A stretch of DNA of 64,000 nt, from positions 62,001 to 126,000 of the forward strand of contig NZ_JBHUEM010000028.1 of assembly GCF_042680805.1 (NCBI RefSeq), given 5' to 3'. This DNA comes from Bacillus_CJ salitolerans (GTDB lineage: Bacteria; Bacillota; Bacilli; Bacillales; SA4). Under the pieces are notes generated by a model. The model was not told the DNA's origin. It did no database searches and saw nothing but the letters and a program-made list of their open reading frames with translations. The first letter of the stretch is position 1. Each line of letters opens with the position of its first letter. Positions 40,440 through 49,490 of this stretch are shown piece after piece. Both the position numbers and the translations under genes were made by a program.

Positions 40440-41166
40440 GCAGCAGTTTAGTTCGGCTCGATACTCCCATTTTTGTATACATATTTTGAAGGTGTTTTTT
40501 AATGGTGCTTGTACTTACAAATAATTGATCAGCCATTTGTTTATTCGTCAAACCCATTTTCAATAATGAACAAATCTCCTTTTCCTTTGGAGTAAAATGT
40601 GCGGGGAAATCTATAGGTAGAGTTGAATCTCTGTGAGTTTCATATTGAAGTAAATAATGTAGTTTACTAGAAATAAAACAAGACAATACGTCTAACAGTT
40701 CCGCTGATCGGTCACCAAAAGCAGAATGTTTTTTTCCCCCAACGAAGGAGATTCCAGCAATCAGTTGATTTCGGCTTATTAAATAGACCCCCATTTCGTG
40801 ATAGCAATCATTTGGAACCATAAACTCATTAAAATACCTACTATTTTCGTAGTCTTTTGATGTGGTAATGTCATGGATTCGGAGCACTCTTGACTTAAGG
40901 AGTAAGTCCTTTACCTTATGAGGCAAGAGCATATCCTGTTCTTGATAACCATTTACATACTGACTAAATGCACCTTCCTTAATGTTTCGAATGACGGGAG
41001 CTGTAATTTCTCCACCTTCATTACAGAGCCAAAAAATGGAACGATCAAGGCCAAAGTGCCTATCTAGCAATGACAAGGTTTGATGGCGAAACTCATCTAC
41101 TGAATCCTGTTCATCTAACTGTAGTAAGATTTCTTTAACTGCTACTAATGAGGACATCCCTCTCAC
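40423..41166 (-). CDS. LuxR-family transcriptional regulator with GAF-like sensor
   Basis: 247 residues: an N-terminal GAF-like ligand domain (about 15-165) and a C-terminal LuxR helix-turn-helix, PAHFTPKEKEICSLLKMGLT then NKQMADQLFVSTSTIKKHLQ. No receiver or autoinducer domain is seen. The start is a GTG at 41166 with a GAGGTAG just upstream; ATG 41157 is an alternative. It is divergent from the nitrilase-family gene with a 160-base intergenic region, so it is probably that gene's activator. Its last five codons run into element B. Confidence 0.85.
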   Translation of the reverse strand: MRGMSSLVAVKEILLQLDEQDSVDEFRHQTLSLLDRHFGLDRSIFWLCNEGGEITAPVIRNIKEGAFSQYVNGYQEQDMLLPHKVKDLLLKSRVLRIHDITTSKDYENSRYFNEFMVPNDCYHEMGVYLISRNQLIAGISFVGGKKHSAFGDRSAELLDVLSCFISSKLHYLLQYETHRDSTLPIDFPAHFTPKEKEICSLLKMGLTNKQMADQLFVSTSTIKKHLQNMYTKMGVSSRTKLLHKVKL

Positions 41167-41325
41167 CTACCTCATAATAAATAATGGTCTGCCTCTATTA
41201 TAATAAAAATTCTGAATATTTTGTATGAAAACGGAATCATTTACGTGAATATTATCCTTTTGGCTACTATACAGAGAAAACTAGCTGGTATATAAATGAA
41301 GAAAGTGTGAAAGGAGATGAAGAGA

Positions 41326-42276
41326 TTGAGTTATTTAAACATGGCGATGGTACAAATTGCTTCCCTTAGTGTCAGCCAAGATCCTGAGCAAAAAGTGAAT
41401 GAAAATCTTGCAAAGATGATGGGGTATATTGATCAAGTGTGCTTTATAAACCCGACGATTGACTTAATTGCGTTTCCCGAGCTTTACATCAATGGAATTG
41501 ATCCGATTAACTGGAGGAATATGGCGGAACCTATTCCAGGTGGACCTACGACAGAAAAGCTTTGTCAAAAGGCGCGAGAGGTACAAAAATGGCTTGTGCC
41601 TGGTTCCTATTTTGAACGAGGAGCCGATGGAGAAGTTTATAATACCGCTGTATTAATATCTCCAGAAGGTGAAGTCGTCATGAAGTATCGGAAGGTATTC
41701 ATTCCTTATCCACTTGAACCTTCGACACCTGGTAGTGAATTCCCGGTTTATGAAATCCCGAATATCGGAAAAGTAGGATTCCTGATATGTGCGGATGGGC
41801 ACTATCCAGAGGCTGCGAGAAATTTAGTGTTAAAAGGGGCAGAAGTCATTATTAAGCCAACTCTTCAAGGGGAATGGATTGGTGGAGTTCGTAATCATAC
41901 TCCACTTGCCATCACTCGAGCTATCGAAAACCAATGCTACGTCGTGAGCATCAGCCAGCCATCACCAATGGGCATGGGGAATTCAGTCGCTGTTGATCCA
42001 GAAGGCCGGATTATAGAAGAGTTAGGTACGACCGAATCGTTTACTTTTGTTTCCTTAAACCTGCAAGAGGTTAGAAGAGTTAGAGAACATGGATCGCTCG
42101 GAATGTTCGGATTTCTTAAGCTGTTAAAGGAGTTTAAGGATTCTGGTCGAAATGTGGATGAGTGCTACCAAACAGGGATTGAAAATTCGGAGTTATATAA
42201 AACTCTCTCATTTCCACATCCTAAGACCCCAGATCAACTTGTGAATTATAAGAATAAAGAAGAAATAAAATCGTAA
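41326..42276 (+). CDS. carbon-nitrogen hydrolase (nitrilase superfamily, amidase-like)
   Basis: 316 residues with the Glu-Lys-Cys catalytic triad: AFPELYINGID (Glu), MKYRKVFIPYPLEPSTPG (Lys) and GFLICADGHYPEAARNL (Cys). The Cys context and the extended Lys-loop resemble aliphatic amidases and formamidases (AmiE/AmiF) more than true nitrilases. It should release ammonia from a small amide. TTG 41326 sits nine bases after AAGGAG, whereas ATG 41317 abuts it. It is transcribed away from the LuxR-type regulator and followed by a strong terminator. Confidence 0.88.
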   Translation: MSYLNMAMVQIASLSVSQDPEQKVNENLAKMMGYIDQVCFINPTIDLIAFPELYINGIDPINWRNMAEPIPGGPTTEKLCQKAREVQKWLVPGSYFERGADGEVYNTAVLISPEGEVVMKYRKVFIPYPLEPSTPGSEFPVYEIPNIGKVGFLICADGHYPEAARNLVLKGAEVIIKPTLQGEWIGGVRNHTPLAITRAIENQCYVVSISQPSPMGMGNSVAVDPEGRIIEELGTTESFTFVSLNLQEVRRVREHGSLGMFGFLKLLKEFKDSGRNVDECYQTGIENSELYKTLSFPHPKTPDQLVNYKNKEEIKS

Positions 42277-42281
42277 ACAAG

Positions 42282-42327
42282 GAACGGGTTGCATTCAAAC
42301 ATCGAAATGCAACTCGTTCCTATTATT
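42282..42327 (+). terminator. terminator of the nitrilase-family gene
   Basis: GGAACGGGTTGCATT pairs with AATGCAACTCGTTCC around a 9-base loop, followed by TATTATTT. The gap to 42.6 kb holds nothing else. Confidence 0.85.
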
Positions 42328-42601
42328 TAACATGAATCCTTCTGCTTGTTCATAAGGAACTTCGATAGTTACTTTAAAAATAATTACCCCTAGTTTCCAG
42401 CATGACTTTGAGCCTCTACTTAAGGGAGATCATGAAGAATTAGACCACTTGATATGCTAAATCTTCCATCTCTTTGATATTATTAAGTTACCTATTTTCC
42501 CCCAATAGACTTCAGTGATAAAAAAATTCCTCAAGCTTCGTACCTTTTTTAAGGAAGATTTCGTTATATGTATTGAATTATCTTCACTAGGAGGAATGAA
42601 A

Positions 42602-43549
42602 ATGACCGTAACACCAGAACAGTCCATCCAAAATTTAGGAAACCCACTAAGGGATGTAAGAAAGCAATTTGATGAGATCGTGATTCCGTTTCGTCCGGAG
42701 CTGTGGAGATATTGCTACCGAATAACGGGTTCACCATGGGATGCGGAGGATTTAGTTCAAGAAACGTTGATAAAAGCGTTTTCTTCTTTAGCGCAGCTTT
42801 GGCAGCCTATCAATCCAAAAGGATACTTATTTAAAATCGCTTCGAACACGTGGATTGATCAATGCCGGAAGATGAAAGGGAAAATGGACTCGATCGAAAT
42901 GACAAGTGAACCTGTTTACGTTGAGGAGTATGATTCCTTTGCTATAGAAGGAGCAATGGAGCATTTAGTCATCCATTTACCTCCCCGTCAAAGAGTTGTT
43001 TTATTATTAATTGATGTATTTCAGTTTAAAGCGAAAGAGGTTGGAGCGATTATTGGGACGACGGAGGGGGCAGTGAAATCATTGTTGAACCGTGGTAGAG
43101 GAAAATTAAAACAATTAAACGAGCAAACTCTAGAAGGTAGCCATGAGCCTCTTACGAATGAGGAAAAGGAGTTAATTAATAAGTATATTCAAGCCTTTAA
43201 TAGACGAGATCCTGATGGAATTGCGAACCTATTAGATGAAAATATGAATCATGATATTGTACACATTGCCATGGAGTACGGACGAGATGTGGTTCGAAAA
43301 TACTCGCTTGCTGATTGGGCTAAGGACCCAGTAGAAATGACAGCAGAAATGCACTATTTATGGGGGCGTCCAGCAGTCGTCCAGTTTGGCAAAATCAATG
43401 ATGCTGTGGCGGTGTATGATGTCACTCTTCTCAAAATAGAAAACGGGAAAATCATAGAAATGAAAGACTACTATTTCTGTCCAGAATTACTATCGGAAGC
43501 AGCTGCCTTCTTGCAGATTGAAGCGTTTCCGAGGAACTATACTTTATAA
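42602..43549 (+). CDS. ECF sigma factor with C-terminal SnoaL-like domain (ECF41-like)
   Basis: 315 residues. Region 2 is RPELWRYCYRITGSPWDAED through LVQETLIKAFSSL, region 4 is HLPPRQRVVLLLIDVFQFKA, KEVGAIIGTTEGAVKSLLNR. A SnoaL/NTF2-like domain occupies about residues 190-310 (YIQAFNRRDPDGIANLLDEN). This fusion is the hallmark of ECF41-type sigma factors, in which the extension regulates activity in place of an anti-sigma factor. ATG 42602 lies seven bases after AGGAGG. No carboxymuconolactone or oxidoreductase target gene, usual for ECF41, is adjacent; the next gene is a VOC protein with its own promoter. Confidence 0.87.
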   Translation: MTVTPEQSIQNLGNPLRDVRKQFDEIVIPFRPELWRYCYRITGSPWDAEDLVQETLIKAFSSLAQLWQPINPKGYLFKIASNTWIDQCRKMKGKMDSIEMTSEPVYVEEYDSFAIEGAMEHLVIHLPPRQRVVLLLIDVFQFKAKEVGAIIGTTEGAVKSLLNRGRGKLKQLNEQTLEGSHEPLTNEEKELINKYIQAFNRRDPDGIANLLDENMNHDIVHIAMEYGRDVVRKYSLADWAKDPVEMTAEMHYLWGRPAVVQFGKINDAVAVYDVTLLKIENGKIIEMKDYYFCPELLSEAAAFLQIEAFPRNYTL

Positions 43550-43594
43550 GCCTCGGTCGAGTTAAACTATGAAAATAGAATAGACATGGAACAA

Positions 43595-43657
43595 CAAAGA
43601 GACAATTATGCTGCTTTGAATCAGAAAGCAATGGAACGGTCTCTTTGGTTTTTTTAT
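43595..43657 (+). terminator. terminator of the sigma-factor gene
   Basis: CAAAGAGAC pairs with GTCTCTTTG across a long loop, followed by T7. Confidence 0.75.
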
Positions 43658-43658
43658 G

Positions 43659-43687
43659 TTGCGAACAAACGTTCTGTGTAATATAAT
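43659..43687 (+). promoter_or_regulatory. promoter with overlapping LexA-like box before the PhnB-like gene
   Basis: TTGCGA and TATAAT are 17 bases apart. The spacer contains CGAACAAACGTTCT (43662-43675), matching the Bacillus LexA (DinR) consensus CGAACRNRYGTTYC at 13 of 14 positions. Binding there would block RNA polymerase, so SOS induction of the downstream gene is predicted. Confidence 0.65.
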
Positions 43688-43726
43688 GGAAATGGTTAGG
43701 TGATAAATAAAAAGGAGATGGAAAAA

Positions 43727-44161
43727 ATGACAGTTAAGTTAATCCCGTATTTAGTCATGGATGGAAACGGAATGGAAGCGATTGAGTTTTACAAAGAAGC
43801 ATTACAAGCGGAAGTGTTGTATACTCAAACCTTTGGTGAAATGCCTGAAAATCCGGAGTATCCCCTTCCAGAGGATGCAAAAGAACGAGTTTCACATGCA
43901 ACGATAAAAATTGGAGAATCAGAATTAATGTTATCGGATACGTTCCCAGGTCAAGTCCATCAAAGTGGAAACCAACTAACAATTTGTATTACGACAAATG
44001 ACCAAGCTCAAGCGAAAGCCATGTTTGAAGCATTAAGTGATGGTGGAACGGTAACAATGCCCCTGCAAGAAACATTTTTCAGCCCTGCCTATGGAACTGT
44101 AACAGATAAGTTTGGGGTAGGCTTTCAAATTCACACTGGAAAATCGCAAGAAGAGATGTAA
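43727..44161 (+). CDS. PhnB/YjdN-like VOC family protein
   Basis: 144 residues, a single VOC domain of the PhnB (3-demethylubiquinone methyltransferase-like) type: LIPYLVMDGNGMEAIEFYKE, then HATIKIGESELMLSDTFPG and SPAYGTVTDKFGVGFQIHTG. PhnB-like proteins often bind small hydrophobic or drug-like ligands; no enzymatic role is established. ATG 43727 lies ten bases after AAGGAG, while ATG 43700 is nearer the upstream. The LexA-like box in its promoter suggests DNA-damage induction. Own terminator downstream. Confidence 0.85.
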   Translation: MTVKLIPYLVMDGNGMEAIEFYKEALQAEVLYTQTFGEMPENPEYPLPEDAKERVSHATIKIGESELMLSDTFPGQVHQSGNQLTICITTNDQAQAKAMFEALSDGGTVTMPLQETFFSPAYGTVTDKFGVGFQIHTGKSQEEM

Positions 44162-44190
44162 AAAACTACATAGATAGTACTGATCACATT

Positions 44191-44219
44191 GCTCCTGGAT
44201 GAACCCAGGGGCTTTTTAT
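44191..44219 (+). terminator. terminator of the PhnB-like gene
   Basis: GCTCCTGG-atgaa-CCCAGGGGC followed by TTTTTA. Confidence 0.75.
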
Positions 44220-44345
44220 TTGAATTGTACATTCATTAGCATCTCTGACTTTTGGAACCTTCGTCAAAAATACGTGATATGATATAAATAACGAAAATAT
44301 AGATAATTAAATGTAGATGAGAGTTCCATATATAGGGGGAATAAA

Positions 44346-45266
44346 ATGGATCGTCATAAATGGGTTGGTGTTTTTAGGGGATTTATCGTGGTCGCATTAA
44401 TTAGTAGTATGATCATGAATGTCAATTTATTATCGAAAATGGAGCAGCTTGAGAACCAAGTAAATAATTTATCGGGCAATCAACATACCATCATGAGTAA
44501 CGTAAATAGTCAAACAAGCCAAATTCAAAGTGTATTGAATGACTTCGTAAACGAACAGAGCTGGATTAGCAGAATAAATGTGGAGGTCACCACAACGAAA
44601 GAAAAGAAAGCAGATGCGTTTTTTGAGTGGCAAGTAAAAGAACTTCAAAGCACTTCAAAGGTTGTGTTCCACTATGCTTATGGGAATCATGATGATTATA
44701 CTACGATACCAGCAGAAGAAATACAACAAGGTTTATATCGCGTAAAGGTTCCTTTTGATTTGAAGATAGAACCGGAATGGGAAAATGGGATTTATATAAG
44801 CTCAGAAAACCATGAAGAGACGAAAACAGAGGAAGAACCTAATAAGATTGCAGAGTATAATCAACAAACGCTCAAATACTTTGTAACAGTATCATATGAC
44901 AACTTGGTGAAGAGCAGTGAAATACAAACTGAGTATTTAGGCCATTACGGTAGTAGCTATTATGGGCTCATTCATTCAAATATCCATATCCATAACGAAA
45001 CCTTGCACATCACCCTCGCCCACAACTATGCAAATGACCCATCTATGGTTGTAGAAAAGGCTTTTTTATTAAAGTATGAAGGTGAACAGCTGATAGGAGA
45101 AGAAGAATTTGAATATATCGTCGATAATGATGACGAAAATATCCCCCCTGAACATCAAGTAGGCTTTTTTCAAATAAATGAATTAAAGAAATATGAGAAT
45201 ATGCGTCTTGTTATCAGAGTTATCTATAGTAATGGAGAAACCTTTGATAAAGTAGTATACAACTAA
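44346..45266 (+). CDS. membrane-anchored extracytoplasmic protein of unknown function
   Basis: 306 residues. One N-terminal membrane helix (GFIVVALISSMIMNVNLL) is followed by a predicted coiled-coil stretch (MEQLENQVNNLSGNQHTIMS) and a beta-rich extracellular region of about 230 residues. An acidic linker (SSENHEETKTEEEPNK) divides it in two similar-length parts, each possibly an Ig-like sandwich. I recognise no family. It is monocistronic, with a GGGGGA site before the ATG and a perfect hairpin just past the stop. It is likely tethered outside the cell. Confidence 0.65.
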   Translation: MDRHKWVGVFRGFIVVALISSMIMNVNLLSKMEQLENQVNNLSGNQHTIMSNVNSQTSQIQSVLNDFVNEQSWISRINVEVTTTKEKKADAFFEWQVKELQSTSKVVFHYAYGNHDDYTTIPAEEIQQGLYRVKVPFDLKIEPEWENGIYISSENHEETKTEEEPNKIAEYNQQTLKYFVTVSYDNLVKSSEIQTEYLGHYGSSYYGLIHSNIHIHNETLHITLAHNYANDPSMVVEKAFLLKYEGEQLIGEEEFEYIVDNDDENIPPEHQVGFFQINELKKYENMRLVIRVIYSNGETFDKVVYN

Positions 45267-45304
45267 CATGAAAGGAGTGATTCCTAGAAATCACTCCTTT
45301 CATG
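45267..45304. terminator. perfect hairpin 3' of the anchored protein gene
   Basis: CATGAAAGGAGTGATT pairs exactly with AATCACTCCTTTCATG around a 5-6 base loop, directly after the stop and 16 bases from the convergent small gene. It probably serves both. Confidence 0.7.
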
Positions 45305-45319
45305 TGTATGCGTTCTACC

Positions 45320-45466
45320 TTATTCTTTATTATTCATTACTCCATCATTACTTTTGTCCAATCCGGTCATATTATTGACGGTTTGTACAAATACGTTTAA
45401 TCCATCATCAATCGAATGATTCATTTCCTCTGTTTCCTTTTGCTCGCTTTGTTCTTGCTTTTTCAT
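45320..45466 (-). CDS. 48-residue acidic protein
   Basis: On the minus strand TTAGGAGG lies seven bases before the ATG at 45466. The product is small, polar and acidic (KQEQSEQKETEEMNHSIDDG, then NVFVQTVNNMTGLDKSNDG) without membrane or metal motifs. The excellent ribosome-binding site argues that it is real. Size and composition recall small spore-associated or regulatory peptides of Bacillus, but I assign no family. Confidence 0.55.
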   Translation of the reverse strand: MKKQEQSEQKETEEMNHSIDDGLNVFVQTVNNMTGLDKSNDGVMNNKE

Positions 45467-45712
45467 ATTGTCGCCTCCTAAGCGTAGGATTTGTAGTTAT
45501 AATAAAAATATACGAACATGGATAAAGCCATACTATTTATTTAAATATGATTCTTCCAACAAATAAGGGTGTTTTATACACTTTACCTTCCGTATGATTT
45601 CGTGATATTGTTGCCACCGCGGGGATAATCGAACATGCATAAAGTAAACGGAATCCGATTTTTTGTTTAGCGATAGATATAAATATTTATAAGTTTGTGA
45701 GGTGGTTCAAAC

Positions 45713-46474
45713 GTGATCGATGCCCATATTCATCTCGAACAATACTTTGAGATTGATCGTCAAATCGAAACTTGGAAGGAGAACGGGGTACAGGGTGTAG
45801 TCGCTGTATCAATTGACCTTAGATCCTCGTACCGTACGCTCGAGCTCCAACGAAAATACCCGGAATTTGTGTACGCAGCGATTGGGTTTCACCCGGAGTA
45901 TCCATTACCGAATCCGCCAGACTTCGAAGAGTGGCAAACGCTACTTAAAACAGAACGACATCGTATAATAGCAGTTGGTGAGATTGGATTACCACACTAT
46001 AATCTTGAGAAGCTTCAAGCCCCACTAGAAGCGTATCTCGACTTTTTATCGAATTGTTTAGTTATTGCAAATGCCGAGCAGCTCCCTGTTATTTTGCATG
46101 CTGTTCATGATAAGGCAGAAGTCGTCTGCAGCCTATTACAAGAAAAGCAAATCACGAACGCTCATTTTCATTGGCTAAAGGCGACACAGGATGTGCTTGA
46201 GACCATTTTGCAATTAGGTTACTTCGTATCCGTCACACCTGAAGTTTGTTACAGGGAAAGGGATCAAAAGCTAGCCTTACAAACGCCACTACAGCAGCTG
46301 TTGATTGAAACAGACGGACCATGGAATTTTGATGGACCTTTTCAGCATCTTGACACGTCTCCATTATTATTAGATCCGATCATCCAGACACTGAGCAGGC
46401 TAAAAGGACAGGATTATGAGAAAATAAGGGATATTACGTTACATAACACTAAAAGATGTTATCGTTTAAACTAA
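45713..46474 (+). CDS. TatD-family metal-dependent hydrolase
   Basis: 253 residues of the amidohydrolase-like TatD fold. The metal-binding pattern is DAHIHLE at the N-terminus, GFHPEYP, VGEIGLPHY, LPVILHAVHDKA, AHFHWLKA and the late ETDGPWNF. TatD proteins are 3'-5' deoxyribonucleases or related phosphodiesterases. This sequence is somewhat divergent: the canonical IGLDYY motif reads IGLPHY. GTG 45713 follows AGGTGG. It is followed 17 bases later by a small membrane gene that is probably co-transcribed. Confidence 0.87.
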   Translation: MIDAHIHLEQYFEIDRQIETWKENGVQGVVAVSIDLRSSYRTLELQRKYPEFVYAAIGFHPEYPLPNPPDFEEWQTLLKTERHRIIAVGEIGLPHYNLEKLQAPLEAYLDFLSNCLVIANAEQLPVILHAVHDKAEVVCSLLQEKQITNAHFHWLKATQDVLETILQLGYFVSVTPEVCYRERDQKLALQTPLQQLLIETDGPWNFDGPFQHLDTSPLLLDPIIQTLSRLKGQDYEKIRDITLHNTKRCYRLN

Positions 46475-46491
46475 ATAGGAAGGAGATAAAT

Positions 46492-46665
46492 ATGTACTTA
46501 CGCCTCATCGCAATTGTTGCGATTCTATGTATCACCATTGGATTTCTATCATTTATCGTTGCTCTATTTACACAAAGCTATGATTTTGGCTTTTCAATTA
46601 TCTTATTTGCGATTGGATTAGTATTCTTTTTTGTTGCGAAGATTGTGAAAGGTAGACAAGGCTGA
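46492..46665 (+). CDS. 57-residue membrane protein
   Basis: AAGGAG six bases before ATG 46492. Two hydrophobic segments (LIAIVAILCITIGFLSFIVA and FGFSIILFAIGLVFFFVAKI) with a short TQSYD turn and a basic end KGRQG make a helical hairpin. No family is recognised. It closely follows the TatD-like gene in the same direction and precedes a terminator, so the two form a probable operon. Confidence 0.65.
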   Translation: MYLRLIAIVAILCITIGFLSFIVALFTQSYDFGFSIILFAIGLVFFFVAKIVKGRQG

Positions 46666-46717
46666 GGGAAGCCTGCTGCCATTATGTGGGGTTCGGTTTA
46701 ATTACTCATAATATAGC

Positions 46718-46748
46718 AAAGGGACAGGCACACTGTCCTTATTTTTTT
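46718..46748 (+). terminator. terminator after the small membrane gene
   Basis: AAAGGGACAG-gcaca-CTGTCCTT followed by ATTTTTTT. Confidence 0.85.
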
Positions 46749-46836
46749 ACCCTTCTCTAATTATTAGTAAAATGGAGGAAATGGGAGGTGTTTGCCGAAT
46801 ACATAATGGAACTTAAATGAAAGGAAAGGTGAATGA

Positions 46837-47565
46837 ATGAAACGAAGTAAAACGAAAGGGAAGGTAGTCAAATTTACTCAATCTGAAACAGTAGCCTCAA
46901 CATTTCGCCACGATTATCCTGTTTCTGAAGACTTAAGGCAAGTAATGGTTAGCGAGGTTTTAGGTGATTTTTTGAGTTGGGCAATAGATAGGAAAGATGA
47001 TGACGAATTCCTTACCGTAATAGAGGAATTTGTTCATGGACATGAGCCAAGAGACGAGAAAAGGGATGTATTGTTACACAATCTATTTTGGTGGCGTCTA
47101 TTTTTTCATTCAAATAGTCGAAGTAGCAGTTTAAAAGAATACATGGCTCAAAACTACCACAAGCTTCGTAAAAGGCCATTGATCCTATCTTGGTTAAAGG
47201 AATGTGCGAAGGCCATACCAAAATTCTATCACATTGGGTACAAGTATAATGATCGCGTTCTAGTTGTTACGGATATGTTGGAAGCAAAGACATTAGATGT
47301 CATTGTGTACGATCCGCTAGCTATTCCACCTAAAAAAGGGGAAATTGTGATGGGAACATTGCTCCCTTTAGGTGATGGACTATATTTTCCCATTATTGAT
47401 TTTTATCATTTTGATTATGATGCAAGACAAGATATTGCCAGCCACCTATTCCACTACTATGACAAGCATTTAAAAAACTCAACGATGCATGAAGCATTTA
47501 TCCACGTACTATCCGTCATGTTACAAATCCAAAAACTCGTCCTTTCAGATACCCAGACTACTTAA
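46837..47565 (+). CDS. 242-residue soluble protein of unknown function
   Basis: A predicted cytoplasmic, helical protein. The N-terminal part (SEDLRQVMVSEVLGDFLSWA) and the central DVLLHNLFWWRLFFHSNSRS lead to a beta-containing second half with DVIVYDPLAIPPKKGEIVMG and LLPLGDGLYFPIIDFYHFDY, the pattern of a small nucleotide-independent binding or wing domain. I have seen such sequences alongside SEC-C or SWIM proteins, but I cannot name the family. AAAGGTG precedes the ATG. It lies 140 bases before a SWIM-finger gene on the same strand. Confidence 0.6.
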   Translation: MKRSKTKGKVVKFTQSETVASTFRHDYPVSEDLRQVMVSEVLGDFLSWAIDRKDDDEFLTVIEEFVHGHEPRDEKRDVLLHNLFWWRLFFHSNSRSSSLKEYMAQNYHKLRKRPLILSWLKECAKAIPKFYHIGYKYNDRVLVVTDMLEAKTLDVIVYDPLAIPPKKGEIVMGTLLPLGDGLYFPIIDFYHFDYDARQDIASHLFHYYDKHLKNSTMHEAFIHVLSVMLQIQKLVLSDTQTT

Positions 47566-47704
47566 CATTTCCTTCTACTTATATTCTAAAAATAAACATG
47601 ATAACTTAATTAATCAGATTCAAGTGTTACTTTATATTATAAAATCTTCTTCATTCGGTTATGATTGTACTATTCAATAGAATAATATTGCTAGGGTGAT
47701 AACA

Positions 47705-49375
47705 TTGAAGCTTTCAAATTTTGAAGAGTATATTGATGATACGATACTAAAGCGCGGCAAGGATTATTTTGTAAAGGGACGGGTGGAAGATGTTACAGTA
47801 GTTAGCCATGGCCATTATTCCGGACATGTTGTTGGAACAGAGGATTATCGAGTAGATGTTGTGGTTAGCGATGAAGGAAATATCATGGATTCTTATTGTG
47901 ATTGTCCTTATAATATGAGCGAATTCTGCAAGCATCAGGTAGCTGTTTTTTACACTCTTAGTCATTCGGATTTGAACATACCGGAAACGAAGAAGAGCCA
48001 AAAAGGAAACAACAAGGTGAAACTACAAGATATATTAAAAGGGTTAAAGAAGGAGGAGTTAGTAGAGATTTTAGTAAAGTTTACAGAAGACGACTCCAAT
48101 CTTGAAAAACAGCTCATCATGAAATATGGACCAGTCGAAGATGAAGTAAAAGCCTCCAAGAAAATAATAAAGGAAAACATAAACAGGGCTAAAAAGAGAG
48201 GATTTATCGAATGGAATAAGGCTGCCCAAGCGGTAAAGGGGGCAGAAATCGTTCTAGACAAAGCCTATACTCATTTAGAGAATCATCATCCTAAATTGTC
48301 CGTACAACTTGCCACTATCATTTTATCGGAAGTGGTACCTATGATCCAATTTTGTGATGATTCAAGCGGTCATGTCGGTGATGTCATTCATGGAAGCTTA
48401 CGTCTCATAACGGACGCTACTGAACAGGGAAGGCTTTTGCCTCTTTCTGATCAGGAGGAATTGTTTCAGACCATCATGAAAGAAGCGAAACATCCTAGAT
48501 ATAATGGGTGGAGTGAGTGGAGCTATACTTTAGTAGAAGCCTGCGTTTCTCTATGTGATGATTCGAAGCTGCGAAAGAAGCTAGAAGTAGAAGTGCAAAA
48601 GATGTTAGACGATATAAAAGAAGAAGATTCATGGAATGCTCACTATGAAAAAGAAGAGTTGATGCTTATCCAGCTGAAGATTTTAGAACAGTATTATCTC
48701 CCTGAACAGGTGGATGAGTTCATCATGAACAATATTTCCAATCACAAGTTCAGAGAAAAAGCGATCTTGATGCTGTTTGAACGTAAAAGGTATGAGGACA
48801 TTATCACTCTATGTCTAGAAGGGGAAGAAAAAGACGCCGAATATCGCGGGATTGTTCATAAATGGATGGAATACCGTTATCAAGCTTATGAAAAACAGGA
48901 AGATATCGAGCAACAAAGGAAGCTGGGAAAAGCACTGCTATTAAAAGGAGTATTCAACTATTACCAAAAAATAAAGGTCTTATACTCAGAAAATGAATGG
49001 CGGGAAGAATTAACCGATATATTGACCATCTTTGAGGAGACCAATCCATCCGAGACATATGTGAAAATCCTGATCGAAGAAAAGCTGACGGAAAAACTTT
49101 TAACCTATTGTAATAGGAAGTTATATGAAATAGAGCGATTATACCCTTATATCGCCAAAGATTATCCATCACAGGTTATCAAACTATTTAATGATTATAT
49201 TCAGCAGTATTCAGAAAGAAGTACAAATCGGAGTGAATACAAGAAGGTATGTAAAGTAATTAAAACTTTTAAAAAGGCTTGTGGAAGTGAACCTGCTGGT
49301 CAGCTGATTGCAGAATTACAAGAAACATATGTTAGAAGGCCGGCGTTTTTGGATGAGCTTAGGAAGGTTAAATAG
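47705..49375 (+). CDS. SWIM zinc-finger protein
   Basis: 556 residues. Opening KLSNFEEYIDDTILKRGKDY precedes the SWIM zinc finger DSYCDCPYNMSEFCKHQVAV, the CxCx(n)CxH pattern, at about 60-80. The rest is a long helical, partly repetitive region (TPR-like solenoid appearance), rich in Glu and Lys. SWIM domains bind DNA or protein, and related Bacillus proteins occur near Snf2-type helicases, but none is adjacent here. TTG 47705 lies about six bases after AGGGTG. Function unknown. Confidence 0.8.
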   Translation: MKLSNFEEYIDDTILKRGKDYFVKGRVEDVTVVSHGHYSGHVVGTEDYRVDVVVSDEGNIMDSYCDCPYNMSEFCKHQVAVFYTLSHSDLNIPETKKSQKGNNKVKLQDILKGLKKEELVEILVKFTEDDSNLEKQLIMKYGPVEDEVKASKKIIKENINRAKKRGFIEWNKAAQAVKGAEIVLDKAYTHLENHHPKLSVQLATIILSEVVPMIQFCDDSSGHVGDVIHGSLRLITDATEQGRLLPLSDQEELFQTIMKEAKHPRYNGWSEWSYTLVEACVSLCDDSKLRKKLEVEVQKMLDDIKEEDSWNAHYEKEELMLIQLKILEQYYLPEQVDEFIMNNISNHKFREKAILMLFERKRYEDIITLCLEGEEKDAEYRGIVHKWMEYRYQAYEKQEDIEQQRKLGKALLLKGVFNYYQKIKVLYSENEWREELTDILTIFEETNPSETYVKILIEEKLTEKLLTYCNRKLYEIERLYPYIAKDYPSQVIKLFNDYIQQYSERSTNRSEYKKVCKVIKTFKKACGSEPAGQLIAELQETYVRRPAFLDELRKVK

Positions 49376-49490
49376 ATATTGTGCGCAGAAGGCTTGAGGT
49401 AAATGCTTTTGGGGAGAAGTATTGCTTAATACAATCTATTAGTAATAGGTAATGCCTAAAAAGCAAAAGAGGAATGATGGGGGAGAAAAA

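Noticed and set aside
45500..45710. Possible riboswitch in the TatD leader
   Set aside because: No conserved riboswitch core, terminator or expression platform is visible. No T-box, SAM, purine or similar signature was found anywhere in the window.
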